34,975 nt of DNA from Acidobacteriaceae bacterium (GTDB lineage: Bacteria; Acidobacteriota; Terriglobia; Terriglobales; Acidobacteriaceae): NCBI GenBank assembly GCA_027449545.1, contig DAIDLI010000123.1, positions 1 to 34,975 on the forward strand, read 5' to 3'. The notes beneath the pieces were generated by a model. It had not been told where the DNA came from. It did no database searches and worked only from the letters and a program-made list of their open reading frames with translations. A program made the translations under genes and the position numbers. Positions within the stretch are counted from its first letter, which is position 1, and each line of letters begins with the position of its first letter. This document shows, in pieces, positions 19,048-26,892 of this stretch.

Positions 19048-19500
19048 CTAACCCGCAGGCTGAAGCGCTTTGAGAAGCTGCGCCGGGTGCACGGGCTTGG
19101 AGAGCAGCTCAAAGGAATTGGCAGCGGCCGAGTTGAGCTCCAGGAGCTGCGTTGTGGAGACGTGTCCGGAGAAGAGCACCACGCGGGTTTGAGGAAGCAC
19201 CTCGCGCACCGTCAGCGCCACGCGCACGCCATCCAGGTCGGGAAGCATGATGTCCGTCACCACGATATCGGGTCGTTTCTTTTCGAGGTACTCAATGGCG
19301 GCGAGGCCGCTGTAGCGAGCCACTGCGTCGTATCCGTTGCGGTTGAGAATGGCGGCTACGCTGTCGGCGATCAGGGTTTCATCATCGACAACCAGCACAT
19401 GCGGGCGGCGGATAGCGGAAACGGGCGGGCTATCCGAAAAAGACGGAAACGCCTCGCGCGCCGGAGCGCGGGCGGCGAGTAAACGGGATAGAAATGCCAT
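19048..19500 (-). CDS. Single-domain response regulator (CheY-like receiver)
   Basis: A 150-residue protein. After about 30 non-conserved residues a receiver domain covers 33-150. Its phosphorylation site is complete: the acidic pair Asp39-Asp40 (LVVDDE), the acceptor Asp83 (VVTDIMLPDLDG), the switch Ser111 (LFSGH) and Lys135 (SKPVHP). There is no DNA-binding or enzymatic output domain, so it would act through protein contacts or as a phosphate relay. It begins 24 bp after the stop of the histidine-kinase gene on the same strand and is probably co-transcribed with it, which makes that kinase its natural partner. Because the kinase gene is interrupted by a stop codon, the regulator may now lack its donor. 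Confidence 0.92.
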   Translation of the reverse strand: MAFLSRLLAARAPAREAFPSFSDSPPVSAIRRPHVLVVDDETLIADSVAAILNRNGYDAVARYSGLAAIEYLEKKRPDIVVTDIMLPDLDGVRVALTVREVLPQTRVVLFSGHVSTTQLLELNSAAANSFELLSKPVHPAQLLKALQPAG

Positions 19501-19524
19501 GTGGAAACAGGTGGTGCGCGGTCC

Positions 19525-20154
19525 TCAGGCGCTGCGGGGGAGTTCGTGCACTTGCAGGTTGGCATTGCCGGGAACGAAAAAGCTCATCACGGTTCCCGAA
19601 GGCGAGCCTTGACGGCTGCGAAAGCGCAGCGATCCGCCATGTTGCTCGAGGAGCGATTTGGAGACCCATAGGCCGATGCCGGTGCCCACATTCGCCTTGG
19701 TGGTGAAAAAGGGCACGAAGATGCGCTTTTGCACCTCGGGCGACATGCCGGAGCCGTTGTCGGCGATGGTGAAGCGAACGCCGTCTTCGCCGCCCTCGGA
19801 CCAGTCTGTGCTGGCGTGGGCGCGCAGCCAGATGTGCCCGCCGCTTGCGCAGGCGTCGATGGCATTCACCAGAAGGTTGGAGAGTACCTGGCGGAGCTCG
19901 CCCTGCTTGAAGTAGATCCGCAGCTCGGGATCGACGCTGACCTCCGCCGTGATCTGCTTGTTGCGCATCTTGCGTTCGTAGATGAGCAGTACATCCTCCA
20001 CCAGCTCGCGCACGTGCAGCCATTTGTCCTTGGAGGTGTCGCGGTAGAAGCCCAGCGTCTTCTGGGCAATCTGGGCCACGCGGGTGAGCTCGCGATCGGC
20101 GACCTCCAGATGCCGGGCCGCCTCCTCCGGCATATCGGGCGTGGTGCGGGCCAA
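19525..20154 (-). CDS. C-terminal kinase fragment (second HisKA helix plus HATPase)
   Basis: This open frame of 209 residues begins at the TTG directly after the amber codon; an ATG at 20133 is the next choice. It carries the second HisKA helix (VADRELTRVAQIAQKTLGFY) and a full ATP-binding domain: N box NLLVNAIDAC, G1 box DNGSGM, F box VPFFTTK and G2 box GTGIGLWV. It lacks the phospho-acceptor His. It could only work if re-initiation supplies it and it assembles with the upstream fragment. Confidence 0.5.
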   Translation of the reverse strand: MARTTPDMPEEAARHLEVADRELTRVAQIAQKTLGFYRDTSKDKWLHVRELVEDVLLIYERKMRNKQITAEVSVDPELRIYFKQGELRQVLSNLLVNAIDACASGGHIWLRAHASTDWSEGGEDGVRFTIADNGSGMSPEVQKRIFVPFFTTKANVGTGIGLWVSKSLLEQHGGSLRFRSRQGSPSGTVMSFFVPGNANLQVHELPRSA

Positions 20155-21345
20155 CTAAATGAAGTTGGTGACCGCTTCGAGGGGATTGTTGATCTCGTGA
20201 GCGATGGTAGCCGCCATGCGTCCGGCGGCCGCCAGTTTCTCGGCCTGCACCGCGATCTGCTGCGCCTGGCGCAGCTCGGTCAGATCGCGTGCGACCGCGA
20301 TCAGTTGCTCTACCTGGCCGTCGTTGCCGCGCACCGGTGTAATGCGTTCGTCCCAGAACTTGCGAGTGCCCTGGGGGGTGGAACAGTCGCCCTGGAAGCT
20401 GCCGATGCCGCCGGCGCGCGCCGCGGCCAGCGCGGCTTCCACACGGGGGCGATCCTCTTCCTTCCAGAACTCGACCCAACTGCGGCCCAGGAAGTTGCTC
20501 AGGTTGGTGATCTCCAGCGCCTGCTGGCCGGAGGGGCTGATGTACTCGAGGCGGCCCTGGGGATCGAGGATCATCACGCAGTCCACGCCGCTTTCGATGA
20601 TGCGGCGCACGAACTCCTCGCTGCGCCACAGCTTTTCTTCGGCGTGCCGGCGCTGGGCGATGGCGCGCTCGCGCTCTTCCACCACGGCGCGGACGACGGC
20701 TGCCTCCTGTTGCAGGGTGCTGACCAGGCGCAGGCGCTCGGTATCGCTCCCCAGCGAGGTGTACCCCTCTGTGGGCATGACTTCTGTATGCTCGCGGCAG
20801 ACGCGCGCAAACAGGTCGTCGCGGGAATCGTGGGCAAAGTAAGCGATGGGATAGGCGCAGAGCAGAGAGAAGCTATGCCTGCCAAGCAGCTCGTTCCAGA
20901 GCTGTTCGAGGTGCACCGCTGCCTCGCGATGACCGTCCTCCCAGAGGAGGGCCACCATCTCGCCGAAGGCGGACAGCGGAGCATCCGGGCGCAGCCGGGC
21001 AGACCTGGCGCGCAGAAGCTGGGGTTCCAGCGCAGCGAAGAAGCGATCGCGGTTGGGCCAGCCTTCGACCATGAAGGCAGCCAGCACTTCGCGCGCATCG
21101 AGCGCGATGAACCGGCTGGCCGCCTCGGCCATGCGGAGGTCGATCGCCCTCCGTGCCAGGCGCTGCTGAAGGCTGCAACGGTGCTCCGCGGTGGCCAGGA
21201 CCAGGTAGCACCCACCTGCCCCGATGGCAGCGCCGGCAAATCCGGCAAGCTGCTCCAGAAAGACCTCCGGGTCTTCATAGAACTGAACGGAATGAGACGA
21301 GGGCATGATGAACTGCTGGCCCGGAGCCTTTTGTCGATTCCCCAT
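20155..21345 (-). CDS. N-terminal kinase fragment (MEDS, PAS, first HisKA helix)
   Basis: About 396 residues from the ATG at 21345 to the amber codon. The MEDS domain begins at HSVQFYEDPEVFLEQLAGF (about residue 17) and extends to about 190. A coiled segment leads into a PAS domain at about 225-350 (SGVDCVMILDPQGRLEYIS, then RDLTELRQAQQ). The frame ends in the first HisKA helix with His383 of the H box. It has no ATP-binding domain and so could not autophosphorylate on its own. Confidence 0.5.
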   Translation of the reverse strand: MGNRQKAPGQQFIMPSSHSVQFYEDPEVFLEQLAGFAGAAIGAGGCYLVLATAEHRCSLQQRLARRAIDLRMAEAASRFIALDAREVLAAFMVEGWPNRDRFFAALEPQLLRARSARLRPDAPLSAFGEMVALLWEDGHREAAVHLEQLWNELLGRHSFSLLCAYPIAYFAHDSRDDLFARVCREHTEVMPTEGYTSLGSDTERLRLVSTLQQEAAVVRAVVEERERAIAQRRHAEEKLWRSEEFVRRIIESGVDCVMILDPQGRLEYISPSGQQALEITNLSNFLGRSWVEFWKEEDRPRVEAALAAARAGGIGSFQGDCSTPQGTRKFWDERITPVRGNDGQVEQLIAVARDLTELRQAQQIAVQAEKLAAAGRMAATIAHEINNPLEAVTNFI

Positions 21346-21626
21346 AGAGAGCGTGTGCACTGCACCTCCGGGTGCAGACGAGACTCCTCCGTTGCGCAGA
21401 GACGTCACTGTGCGGGTAGATGCGCGGCAAGACACGGCGGTTGCCAGACGTGCGGCGAGGGCGGTTTTGCCGACGACAGCCAATGCTGCGCCCTCTAGCG
21501 TCTCGCTCCACGCAACCCCGCGCGGACGGCGGGTGTCTATAGGAGCCGTACGGCAGATTCAAAAGACGCCACTTGCGGGGCGGCTGCCGGGAGGAAAGGG
21601 GACAGCGCCCCAGAGGAGAGTTCCCA

Positions 21627-22427
21627 ATGACCAGAAGGATGCGTTCCCGGGCGCGGGTTTCAGCCGTTGCCCTGGCCGGAGTGCTGCTGGCCTTTCCCGC
21701 GGCTTCCGCAGCGGCCGCGCAAAACAACAACAATGTCGCCAACAGCGTGCGGCTGAAGCTGAAGAGATCGGAGTTCAAGGACGTACAGGTGACGGTGGGG
21801 CCGCACGGCACCGCCACGCTGACCGGAACCGTGCCGCTCTTCGAGTTCAAAGAGGATGCCGAACGGATTGCCCGCGCGGTCCCAGGCGTGAAGGCGGTGG
21901 ATAACCAGATTCAGGCGGGTGGCAAGCCGGTTTCCGATGCCGCGATCATGAAGAAGCTTGGCCCGGAGATTGCCTTCAACCGCGCTGGGTACGGAATGGT
22001 GTTCGACGCCATCTTGGTGAATGTGGAGAACGGCGTGGTGACGCTATCGGGACACGTGAAGAGCTATCCCGACCGCGATGCGGCGGTGGGGCTTGCGGCG
22101 ACCACGCCCGGCGTCAAGCAGGTGATCGACAACATCCAGGTGGATCCGCCCTCGCCGATGGACTGGCAGATTCGCATGAGGATGATGCGCGCCATCTACA
22201 GCGATCCGCCGCTGGAGAAGTATGCGGTGAACCCGGTGCGCCCGATCCGGATCGTGGTGGTCAACGGCCACGTCTCCTTGTACGGAACCGTAGACAGCAA
22301 GCAGGACCGCGACCTGGTGATGGCTCGCGCCAGGACCGTGTCCAACGTCTTCGACGTGAAGGACTACATCCAGGTGGGTGGCCAGGGGCAGAACGAGAAG
22401 CAGCAGATGCAACCGCCGCAGCAGTAG
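21627..22427 (+). CDS. Secreted protein with three BON domains
   Basis: A 266-residue exported protein. The signal peptide is at residues 1-31 (basic start, VSAVALAGVLLAFPAASAAAAQ). Three BON domains follow at about 36-97, 104-173 and 181-250. Each shows the typical sequence pattern of a beta strand, then VxLxGxV, then a helix with A...A...PGVKxVxxxI (for example GVVTLSGHV and GHVSLYGTV). BON domains, as in E. coli OsmY, are periplasmic and bind phospholipid surfaces; OsmY is an osmotic-stress protein. The tail is Gln-rich. The ATG at 21627 has a strong AGAGGAGAG 6 nt upstream, so the open frame before it is ignored. The gene is divergent from the broken kinase. It is 62 bp upstream of recO, but a functional link is not expected. 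Confidence 0.88.
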   Translation: MTRRMRSRARVSAVALAGVLLAFPAASAAAAQNNNNVANSVRLKLKRSEFKDVQVTVGPHGTATLTGTVPLFEFKEDAERIARAVPGVKAVDNQIQAGGKPVSDAAIMKKLGPEIAFNRAGYGMVFDAILVNVENGVVTLSGHVKSYPDRDAAVGLAATTPGVKQVIDNIQVDPPSPMDWQIRMRMMRAIYSDPPLEKYAVNPVRPIRIVVVNGHVSLYGTVDSKQDRDLVMARARTVSNVFDVKDYIQVGGQGQNEKQQMQPPQQ

Positions 22428-22489
22428 AGGCGCGCTTCAGGATTGCGGAGAGCGGACCTGCGTGGGAGAGATGCGAAGATAGTAGTCGC

Positions 22490-23233
22490 ATGCCCGTACT
22501 CACCTCCGAAGCTGTGGTGTTGCGCACCTGGCCCGTGCACGAGGCGGACTTGGTGGTCAGCTTCTTTACGCGCGACTACGGCAGGCTGAAGGGCATTGCC
22601 AAGTCGGCGCTGAAAAGCCGCAAGCGGTTTGGAGGCGCGCTGGAACCCATGACTCTGGCCCGCGCCTTCTTCGCCGAGCGTCCCCGCCAGGAGTTGGTCC
22701 GGCTCGACCATCTCGAGATCGTGCGCTCGCCGCTTGCCGGGCCGGTGGATGCCGTGCTGCTAACGGTGCTGAGTTTCTATGCCGAGTTGGTGGATGAAGC
22801 GTTGCCCGAGCACGATCCGCAGGATGCCGTCTTCCGCCTGCTGGTGTCGGTTCTGGAGCAGACCACGCAATCGAATCCGTGGATGCCGCTTACCTATTTC
22901 ATGCTGTGGATGACCCGCCTCATGGGGCTGCTTCCCGACCTTGCCCACTGCATTGTGTGCGGCGAGGCATTGCAGCCGGTGGAGGCATGGTTCAACTCCT
23001 ACTCCGATGGATTGTTTTGCGCAGTGCATCGAACCGCCCATGCTGCGGCGCTGAGCCCAGACTCCTGGCAGCTCGCGCAGACCATGCAGCGGGCGCCGGT
23101 GGCGAGCTTTGCCGCAGAGGCGTGGCCGCGGCGCCGCGGCCAGGATCTGCGCCGTTTCACGCTGCAAACGCTGGAGCGGCACCTGGAACGGAAGCTGAAG
23201 AGTGCCGAAGCGCTGGCCCGGCTCGGCGGGTAA
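22490..23233 (+). CDS. recO: DNA repair protein RecO
   Basis: A 247-residue cytoplasmic protein of the RecFOR pathway, which removes SSB and loads RecA at single-strand gaps. The N-terminal OB-fold covers about 1-78 (SEAVVLRTWPVHEADLVVSF, then GRLKGIAKSALKSRKRFGG), the usual RecO signature. The helical C-terminal domain includes a zinc site, Cys154-x2-Cys157 and Cys177 with His180 (CIVCGEAL, then GLFCAVHR). The length is typical. The gene ends 10 bp before the convergent small membrane-protein gene. Confidence 0.96.
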   Translation: MPVLTSEAVVLRTWPVHEADLVVSFFTRDYGRLKGIAKSALKSRKRFGGALEPMTLARAFFAERPRQELVRLDHLEIVRSPLAGPVDAVLLTVLSFYAELVDEALPEHDPQDAVFRLLVSVLEQTTQSNPWMPLTYFMLWMTRLMGLLPDLAHCIVCGEALQPVEAWFNSYSDGLFCAVHRTAHAAALSPDSWQLAQTMQRAPVASFAAEAWPRRRGQDLRRFTLQTLERHLERKLKSAEALARLGG

Positions 23234-23243
23234 AGGCCTGCGG

Positions 23244-23435
23244 TCATCGCACCAACGTGCTGACGTGGACGCCAATGAAGTACGGCCAGACCACGATCGC
23301 GCAGAAGCCTTTCCAGAAGCCCAGGTGCAGATAGCCGATCGTGAACAGCCACGCCGCAATCCAGCCCATGCCTGCCAGCGAGTGCTGCTCGATCTTGATC
23401 CCCGGCGCATTCTTGCCGCAATTCTCTGATCCCAC
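23244..23435 (-). CDS. Small membrane protein of unknown function (63 aa)
   Basis: A short gene that I take as real because of its ribosome-binding site and sequence. The likely start is the GTG at 23435: GGAGG lies 6 nt upstream, while another in-frame GTG at 23441 is directly abutting it and too close. The protein begins polar (GSENCGKNAPGIKIEQHS) and then has one or two hydrophobic segments (MGWIAAWLFTIGYLHLGFW, then GFCAIVVWPYFIGVHVS), rich in Trp, Tyr and Gly. It is probably an inner-membrane protein. I recognise no named family. It is convergent with recO and divergent from glyQ. Confidence 0.68.
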   Translation of the reverse strand: MGSENCGKNAPGIKIEQHSLAGMGWIAAWLFTIGYLHLGFWKGFCAIVVWPYFIGVHVSTLVR

Positions 23436-23647
23436 AATCACCCTCCGGCGCGTTTGTTTTTAGACTGTAAAGCCAATCGCGCGCGGCCCCTGTGAGGTTT
23501 GGCACAGGTCAGCCTTCCAACGGTTGGGCTTGCGGAAGCCCACACCCTTCAAGGCCGGCAAACAGGGGCCCTCCGCGTTGTTCCCTCGGCTTCTTGGTTC
23601 CCCCAACTGCTAGAATTTTCTTGAGTCCCGAGCGAAAGAGAAAACGC

Positions 23648-24613
23648 GTGCCAGCCACTGAAACTGCTTCAGCAAGAAAAAGATCCCCGCTTACCTTCCA
23701 GGACCTGCTCTTCCGATTGCAGTCTTTCTGGGCGGAGCGCGGCTGCGTTCTCCAGCAGCCTTACGACGTGGAAGTGGGCGCCGGCACCATGGCTCCCGAG
23801 ACCTTTCTGCGCGTGCTTGGGCCGCGGCCCTACAAGGTGGGCTATGCACAGCCCTCGCGCCGGCCGGCAGACGGCCGCTACGGCGAGAATCCCAACCGGC
23901 TGTTCAAGCACACCCAGTTCCAGCTCATCCTCAAGCCGCCGCCGGTGAATGTGCAGGAGCTTTACCTCGAGTCGCTCGAGGCGATGGGCATCGACCTGCG
24001 CCAGCACGACCTCAAGTTCGAAGAGGACAACTGGGAGTGGCCGGCGGGCGGCGCCTGGGGCGTGGGCTGGCAGGTGATGCTCGACGGGCTGGAGATCACG
24101 CAATTCACCTACTTCCAGCAGTGTGGCGGTCTCGATCTCGATCCCATCTGCGCCGAGCTGACCTATGGCATGGAGCGCATCGCGGCGTTTTTGCAGGACG
24201 TGGATTCGATCTACGACATCGTGTGGGCGCGGGATCCCGAGACGGGTGCGCCGATCACCTATGGCGATGTGCGCCTGGCCGAGGAGCTGCAATTCTCGGT
24301 GTACAACTTCGAGTATGCCGATGTGCCGCGGCTGTGGGAGCACTTCAACAGCTTCGAAGCCGAGGCCAAGTCGCTGCTGGAGCAGGCAAGCGCGGTGCTG
24401 AACGACGAGAAGGCCAGCCCCGCCGAGAAGCGCCGTTTTCCGCTGCTGGCGACGTATGAGCTGGCGCTCAAGTGCTCGAACCTGTTCAACCTGCTTGACG
24501 CCCGCGGCGCCATCAGCGTGACGGAGCGCGTCGGGATCATCGGCCGCATCCGCAATCTGGCGGTTGGGGTTGCCAAGGCGTATGCGTCGCAACAGGCAGC
24601 CGGCAGCCAGTAG
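23648..24613 (+). CDS. glyQ: Glycyl-tRNA synthetase alpha subunit
   Basis: A 321-residue subunit of the alpha2-beta2 glycyl-tRNA synthetase, holding the class II catalytic core that activates glycine with ATP. Highly conserved segments are plain: [87 protein letters not shown] and [14 protein letters not shown]. The GTG at 23648 is chosen because family homology starts about 16 residues later (RSPLTFQDL). The frame is open further upstream to 23492, but that part is unlike any GlyQ. AAAGAGA about 8 nt upstream is a weak ribosome-binding site. glyS follows on the same strand after 94 bp. The two-subunit bacterial enzyme is found here, not the single-chain GlyRS. Confidence 0.96.
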   Translation: MPATETASARKRSPLTFQDLLFRLQSFWAERGCVLQQPYDVEVGAGTMAPETFLRVLGPRPYKVGYAQPSRRPADGRYGENPNRLFKHTQFQLILKPPPVNVQELYLESLEAMGIDLRQHDLKFEEDNWEWPAGGAWGVGWQVMLDGLEITQFTYFQQCGGLDLDPICAELTYGMERIAAFLQDVDSIYDIVWARDPETGAPITYGDVRLAEELQFSVYNFEYADVPRLWEHFNSFEAEAKSLLEQASAVLNDEKASPAEKRRFPLLATYELALKCSNLFNLLDARGAISVTERVGIIGRIRNLAVGVAKAYASQQAAGSQ

Positions 24614-24695
24614 CTCGCAGCTTCGTGGTGCGAAATCTTGAAGTGAATCGAAAGGTTGAGCTGCCGGCTGCAAGCTATCGGCTACAAGCTCGATT
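24592..24695. repeat. Inverted and tandem degenerate repeats at the glyQ-glyS junction
   Basis: GCAGCCGGCAGC (24596-24607, inside the last codons of glyQ) is matched by its complement GCTGCCGGCTGC at 24660-24671. Near the second arm, on the minus strand, a 14-bp unit repeats imperfectly (AGCTTGTAGCCGAT, then AGCTTGCAGCCGGC). The pair could form a long hairpin in the glyQ-glyS message or be a dispersed intergenic repeat. No T-run follows. Confidence 0.4.
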
Positions 24696-24707
24696 GGAAC
24701 GTTGATC

Positions 24708-26792
24708 ATGTCTGACTTTTTATTCGAACTCGGCCTAGAAGAAATCCCCGCCCGCATGATCGCCGGCGCCGAGGCCGAGCTCGGCCGCCGGGTTACCGAT
24801 CTGCTCACGCGGGAGCACCTGCTCGCCGCGGGGGCCACCGTCACCACCTTCTCCACGCCGCGCCGCTTGGCGGTGCTGGCCGAGCGCGTGCTCGCCCGCC
24901 AGGCCGACACCGAGGAGCAGCTCACTGGCCCCTCGTGGAAGGTCGCCTTCAAGGACGATGCGCCCACCGCCGCGGCCCAGGCCTTCGCCAAGAAGGCGGG
25001 CGTCGATGTGTCCGCGCTCCAGAAGGTCACCACGCCCAAGGGTGAATATGTGGGCGCCACCGTGAAGCGCGCGGGGCGTTCGGCGTCTGAGATTCTGGCG
25101 GCCGATCTGCCCAAGGAAGTGCTGGCCCTCTACTGGGCCAAGAACATGTATTGGCGTGCCGGCAAGCCGGAGCGCTTCGTGCGGCCGGTGCGCTGGGTGG
25201 TTGCGCTGCTTGACTCCGAGGTGGTGCCGCTCGAGATTGCCGGGATCGCCGCCGGCCGCGAGAGCCGCGGCCACCGTATTCTGCACGGCGATGCGCCGGT
25301 GCCCGTGTTCCAGGCCTGCGACTACTCCAAAAGCCTGCTGGGCGCGGCGGTGGTGGTGAGTGTCGCCGACCGCCGGCAGATTATCCGCAAGGCCCTGGAC
25401 GCTGTGACCCGCACGGTTGCGGGCGCGCGCTGGCGCGAAGATGAGCCGCTGGTGGAGACCGTCGTTCATCTCACCGAGTGGCCCAGCGTGATCCTCGGCA
25501 ACTTCGACCGCGAATTCCTTGCGCTGCCCGAAGAAGTGCTGGTGACGGTGATGCGCGACCACCAGAAGTACTTCGCCGTGGAAGATGCGAACGGCAAGCT
25601 GGCGCCGCACTTCCTGGCCGTGCTCAACACCCGCGCCGATGAAGAGGGCGCGGCTATTATCCGGCACGGCAACCAGAAGGTTCTGGTGGCCCGATTCAAA
25701 GACGCGCGCTTCTTCTGGGATTTCGACCAGAAGACGCCGCTCAAGGACCGCGTGGAGGGCTTGAAGCATGTCACCTTCCAGAAGGAACTGGGGAGCTACC
25801 ACTGGAAGACCGAGCAGAACCTGCACGTGGCGCAGGCTCTGGCCAAGCTGCTGAAGGCCAAGGGAACGAAGTTCGATGAGGCGGCGCTGTTCCAGGCGGT
25901 TGAGCTGGCCAAGACCGACCTCACCACCGAACTGGTGAAGGAGTTCACCGAGCTGCAGGGCATTATCGGCGGGTTGTATGCCCGCGCGCAGCATCTCGGC
26001 GAGCGCACGGCTCTGGCGATCTACGAGCAATATGTGCCGGCCTCGATGGAGGACAACATTCCGGTCTGTGTCGAGGGCCAGCTTCTGGGACTCGGCGACC
26101 GCATTCAGACCATTGCTGCCATGTTCGGCATCGGCATGGAGCCGACCGGTTCGAAGGATCCGTTTGCGCTGCGCCGTGCGGCCAATGCGGTCGTCAAGAT
26201 TCTGGCCGAGTCGGAGCTGCCGCTGAACCTGAGCGAGGTGGTCGAAGCGGTCGCGGAGATCGATGGGAAAACTGTGGACTCGGTCCGCGCCTTCCTGCGC
26301 GAGCGGCTGAACTTCTATCTCAAGGACGTGCGCGGCTTCGCCTATGACGTGGTGAACGCGGTGCTTGCCGCCGGGGCCGACGACGTTCGCGACGCCATTG
26401 CGCGCGCCGAAGGGCTGGCCGCCGCGCGGGGCTCGGAAGACTTTGTGGCGGTCTCGGCAGCCTTCAAGCGCATCAAGAACATCCTGCGCCAGGCGGAGGA
26501 GAAGGGCTTCGCGCTGGGCAACTCAGGCAACGCGAAGGCCGTAGAGGCGGTTGGCCTGCGCGACGCGGCGGCGAGAGTTGCGCCTGAGTTCGAGAAGCTG
26601 CGCGGGCAGCGCAACTACGCCGAAGCGCTGGCGCTGATCGCCACGCTGCGGCCCACCGTCGATACCTTCTTTGACAAGGTCATGGTTCTCGACCCGGACG
26701 AGACGCTGCGCGGCGCGCATCTTGCGCTGATTCATGAGGTGCTGAGCAACTTCTCCACCATCGCCGACTTCAGCGAGATCGTGACCTCGTAG
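24708..26792 (+). CDS. glyS: Glycyl-tRNA synthetase beta subunit
   Basis: A 694-residue subunit that recognises tRNA-Gly and completes the heterotetramer with GlyQ. It starts with the family signature FLFELGLEEIPARMI. Further conserved parts are FSTPRRLAVL, the segment KNMYWRAGKPERFVRPVRW (about 146-164), VTVMRDHQKYFAVED (about 280-294), the HD-like region around DLTTELVKEFTELQGI (about 405-420), DPFALRRAANAVVKIL, and a C-terminal anticodon-binding domain with TFFDKVMVLDPDETLRGAHL. The length is normal. The ATG at 24708 is preferred over a TTG two codons earlier because the family signature follows directly. A hairpin with a T-run follows the stop. Confidence 0.97.
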   Translation: MSDFLFELGLEEIPARMIAGAEAELGRRVTDLLTREHLLAAGATVTTFSTPRRLAVLAERVLARQADTEEQLTGPSWKVAFKDDAPTAAAQAFAKKAGVDVSALQKVTTPKGEYVGATVKRAGRSASEILAADLPKEVLALYWAKNMYWRAGKPERFVRPVRWVVALLDSEVVPLEIAGIAAGRESRGHRILHGDAPVPVFQACDYSKSLLGAAVVVSVADRRQIIRKALDAVTRTVAGARWREDEPLVETVVHLTEWPSVILGNFDREFLALPEEVLVTVMRDHQKYFAVEDANGKLAPHFLAVLNTRADEEGAAIIRHGNQKVLVARFKDARFFWDFDQKTPLKDRVEGLKHVTFQKELGSYHWKTEQNLHVAQALAKLLKAKGTKFDEAALFQAVELAKTDLTTELVKEFTELQGIIGGLYARAQHLGERTALAIYEQYVPASMEDNIPVCVEGQLLGLGDRIQTIAAMFGIGMEPTGSKDPFALRRAANAVVKILAESELPLNLSEVVEAVAEIDGKTVDSVRAFLRERLNFYLKDVRGFAYDVVNAVLAAGADDVRDAIARAEGLAAARGSEDFVAVSAAFKRIKNILRQAEEKGFALGNSGNAKAVEAVGLRDAAARVAPEFEKLRGQRNYAEALALIATLRPTVDTFFDKVMVLDPDETLRGAHLALIHEVLSNFSTIADFSEIVTS

Positions 26793-26802
26793 AACCAACC
26801 AG

Positions 26803-26856
26803 GCTCCCACCTTCGCAGCATCGTTGTTCTTGTCGCTCAGGTGGGGGACCGTTTTT
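26803..26856 (+). terminator. Probable terminator of glyS
   Basis: CCCACCT (26806-26812) pairs with AGGTGGG (26839-26845), extendable at the base by imperfect pairs, with TTTTT at 26852-26856. The loop is long (26 nt) and a few bases separate stem and T-run, so efficiency is uncertain. The next gene is convergent, so an end of transcription is expected here. Confidence 0.5.
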
Positions 26857-26892
26857 GCGCGCGGCTAATCTCGGAACACGGCAGATGGCGTC

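Larger units (their letters stand above)
19525..21345 (-). pseudogene. MEDS-PAS histidine kinase interrupted by an amber codon
   Basis: Read through one TAG at 20155-20157, this locus encodes a complete soluble sensor kinase of about 606 residues: MEDS (DcmR-like) sensory domain, PAS domain, HisKA dimerisation domain and HATPase domain. The TAG falls in HisKA, 14 residues after the phospho-acceptor His (AHEINNPLEAVTNFI, stop, LARTTPDMPEEA). No frameshift is present; homology continues in the same frame at once, and a Tyr codon (TAC or TAT) would be expected at this place, so a single base change explains it. The result is two separate frames. This could be a real nonsense mutation, a sequencing error, a read-through codon or a split pair, since a TTG follows the TAG directly. 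The ATG at 21345 is taken as start; 21306, right before the MEDS domain, is equally possible. Confidence 0.75.

Noticed and set aside
19501..21345. Interpretation of the split kinase as two naturally separate genes
   Set aside because: Not favoured: homology runs in one frame straight across the TAG, the cut is inside the HisKA hairpin, and the second piece has no ribosome-binding site of its own. Kept only as an alternative.
19729..21498. Open frame of 589 codons on the plus strand opposite the interrupted kinase
   Set aside because: It is uninterrupted while the real gene has a stop, which is tempting, but its translation has no recognisable motif whereas the minus strand shows MEDS, PAS, HisKA and HATPase motifs in order.
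23489..23620. Hairpins in the glyQ leader (CCTGTG/CACAGG and GGGCTT/AAGCCC) as a possible T-box or riboswitch
   Set aside because: No T-box sequence or glycine-riboswitch core is visible, the stems are only 6 bp, and no terminator precedes the start.
24735..26030. Minus-strand open frame opposite glyS (431 codons)
   Set aside because: Shadow of glyS; no motif and no start signal.
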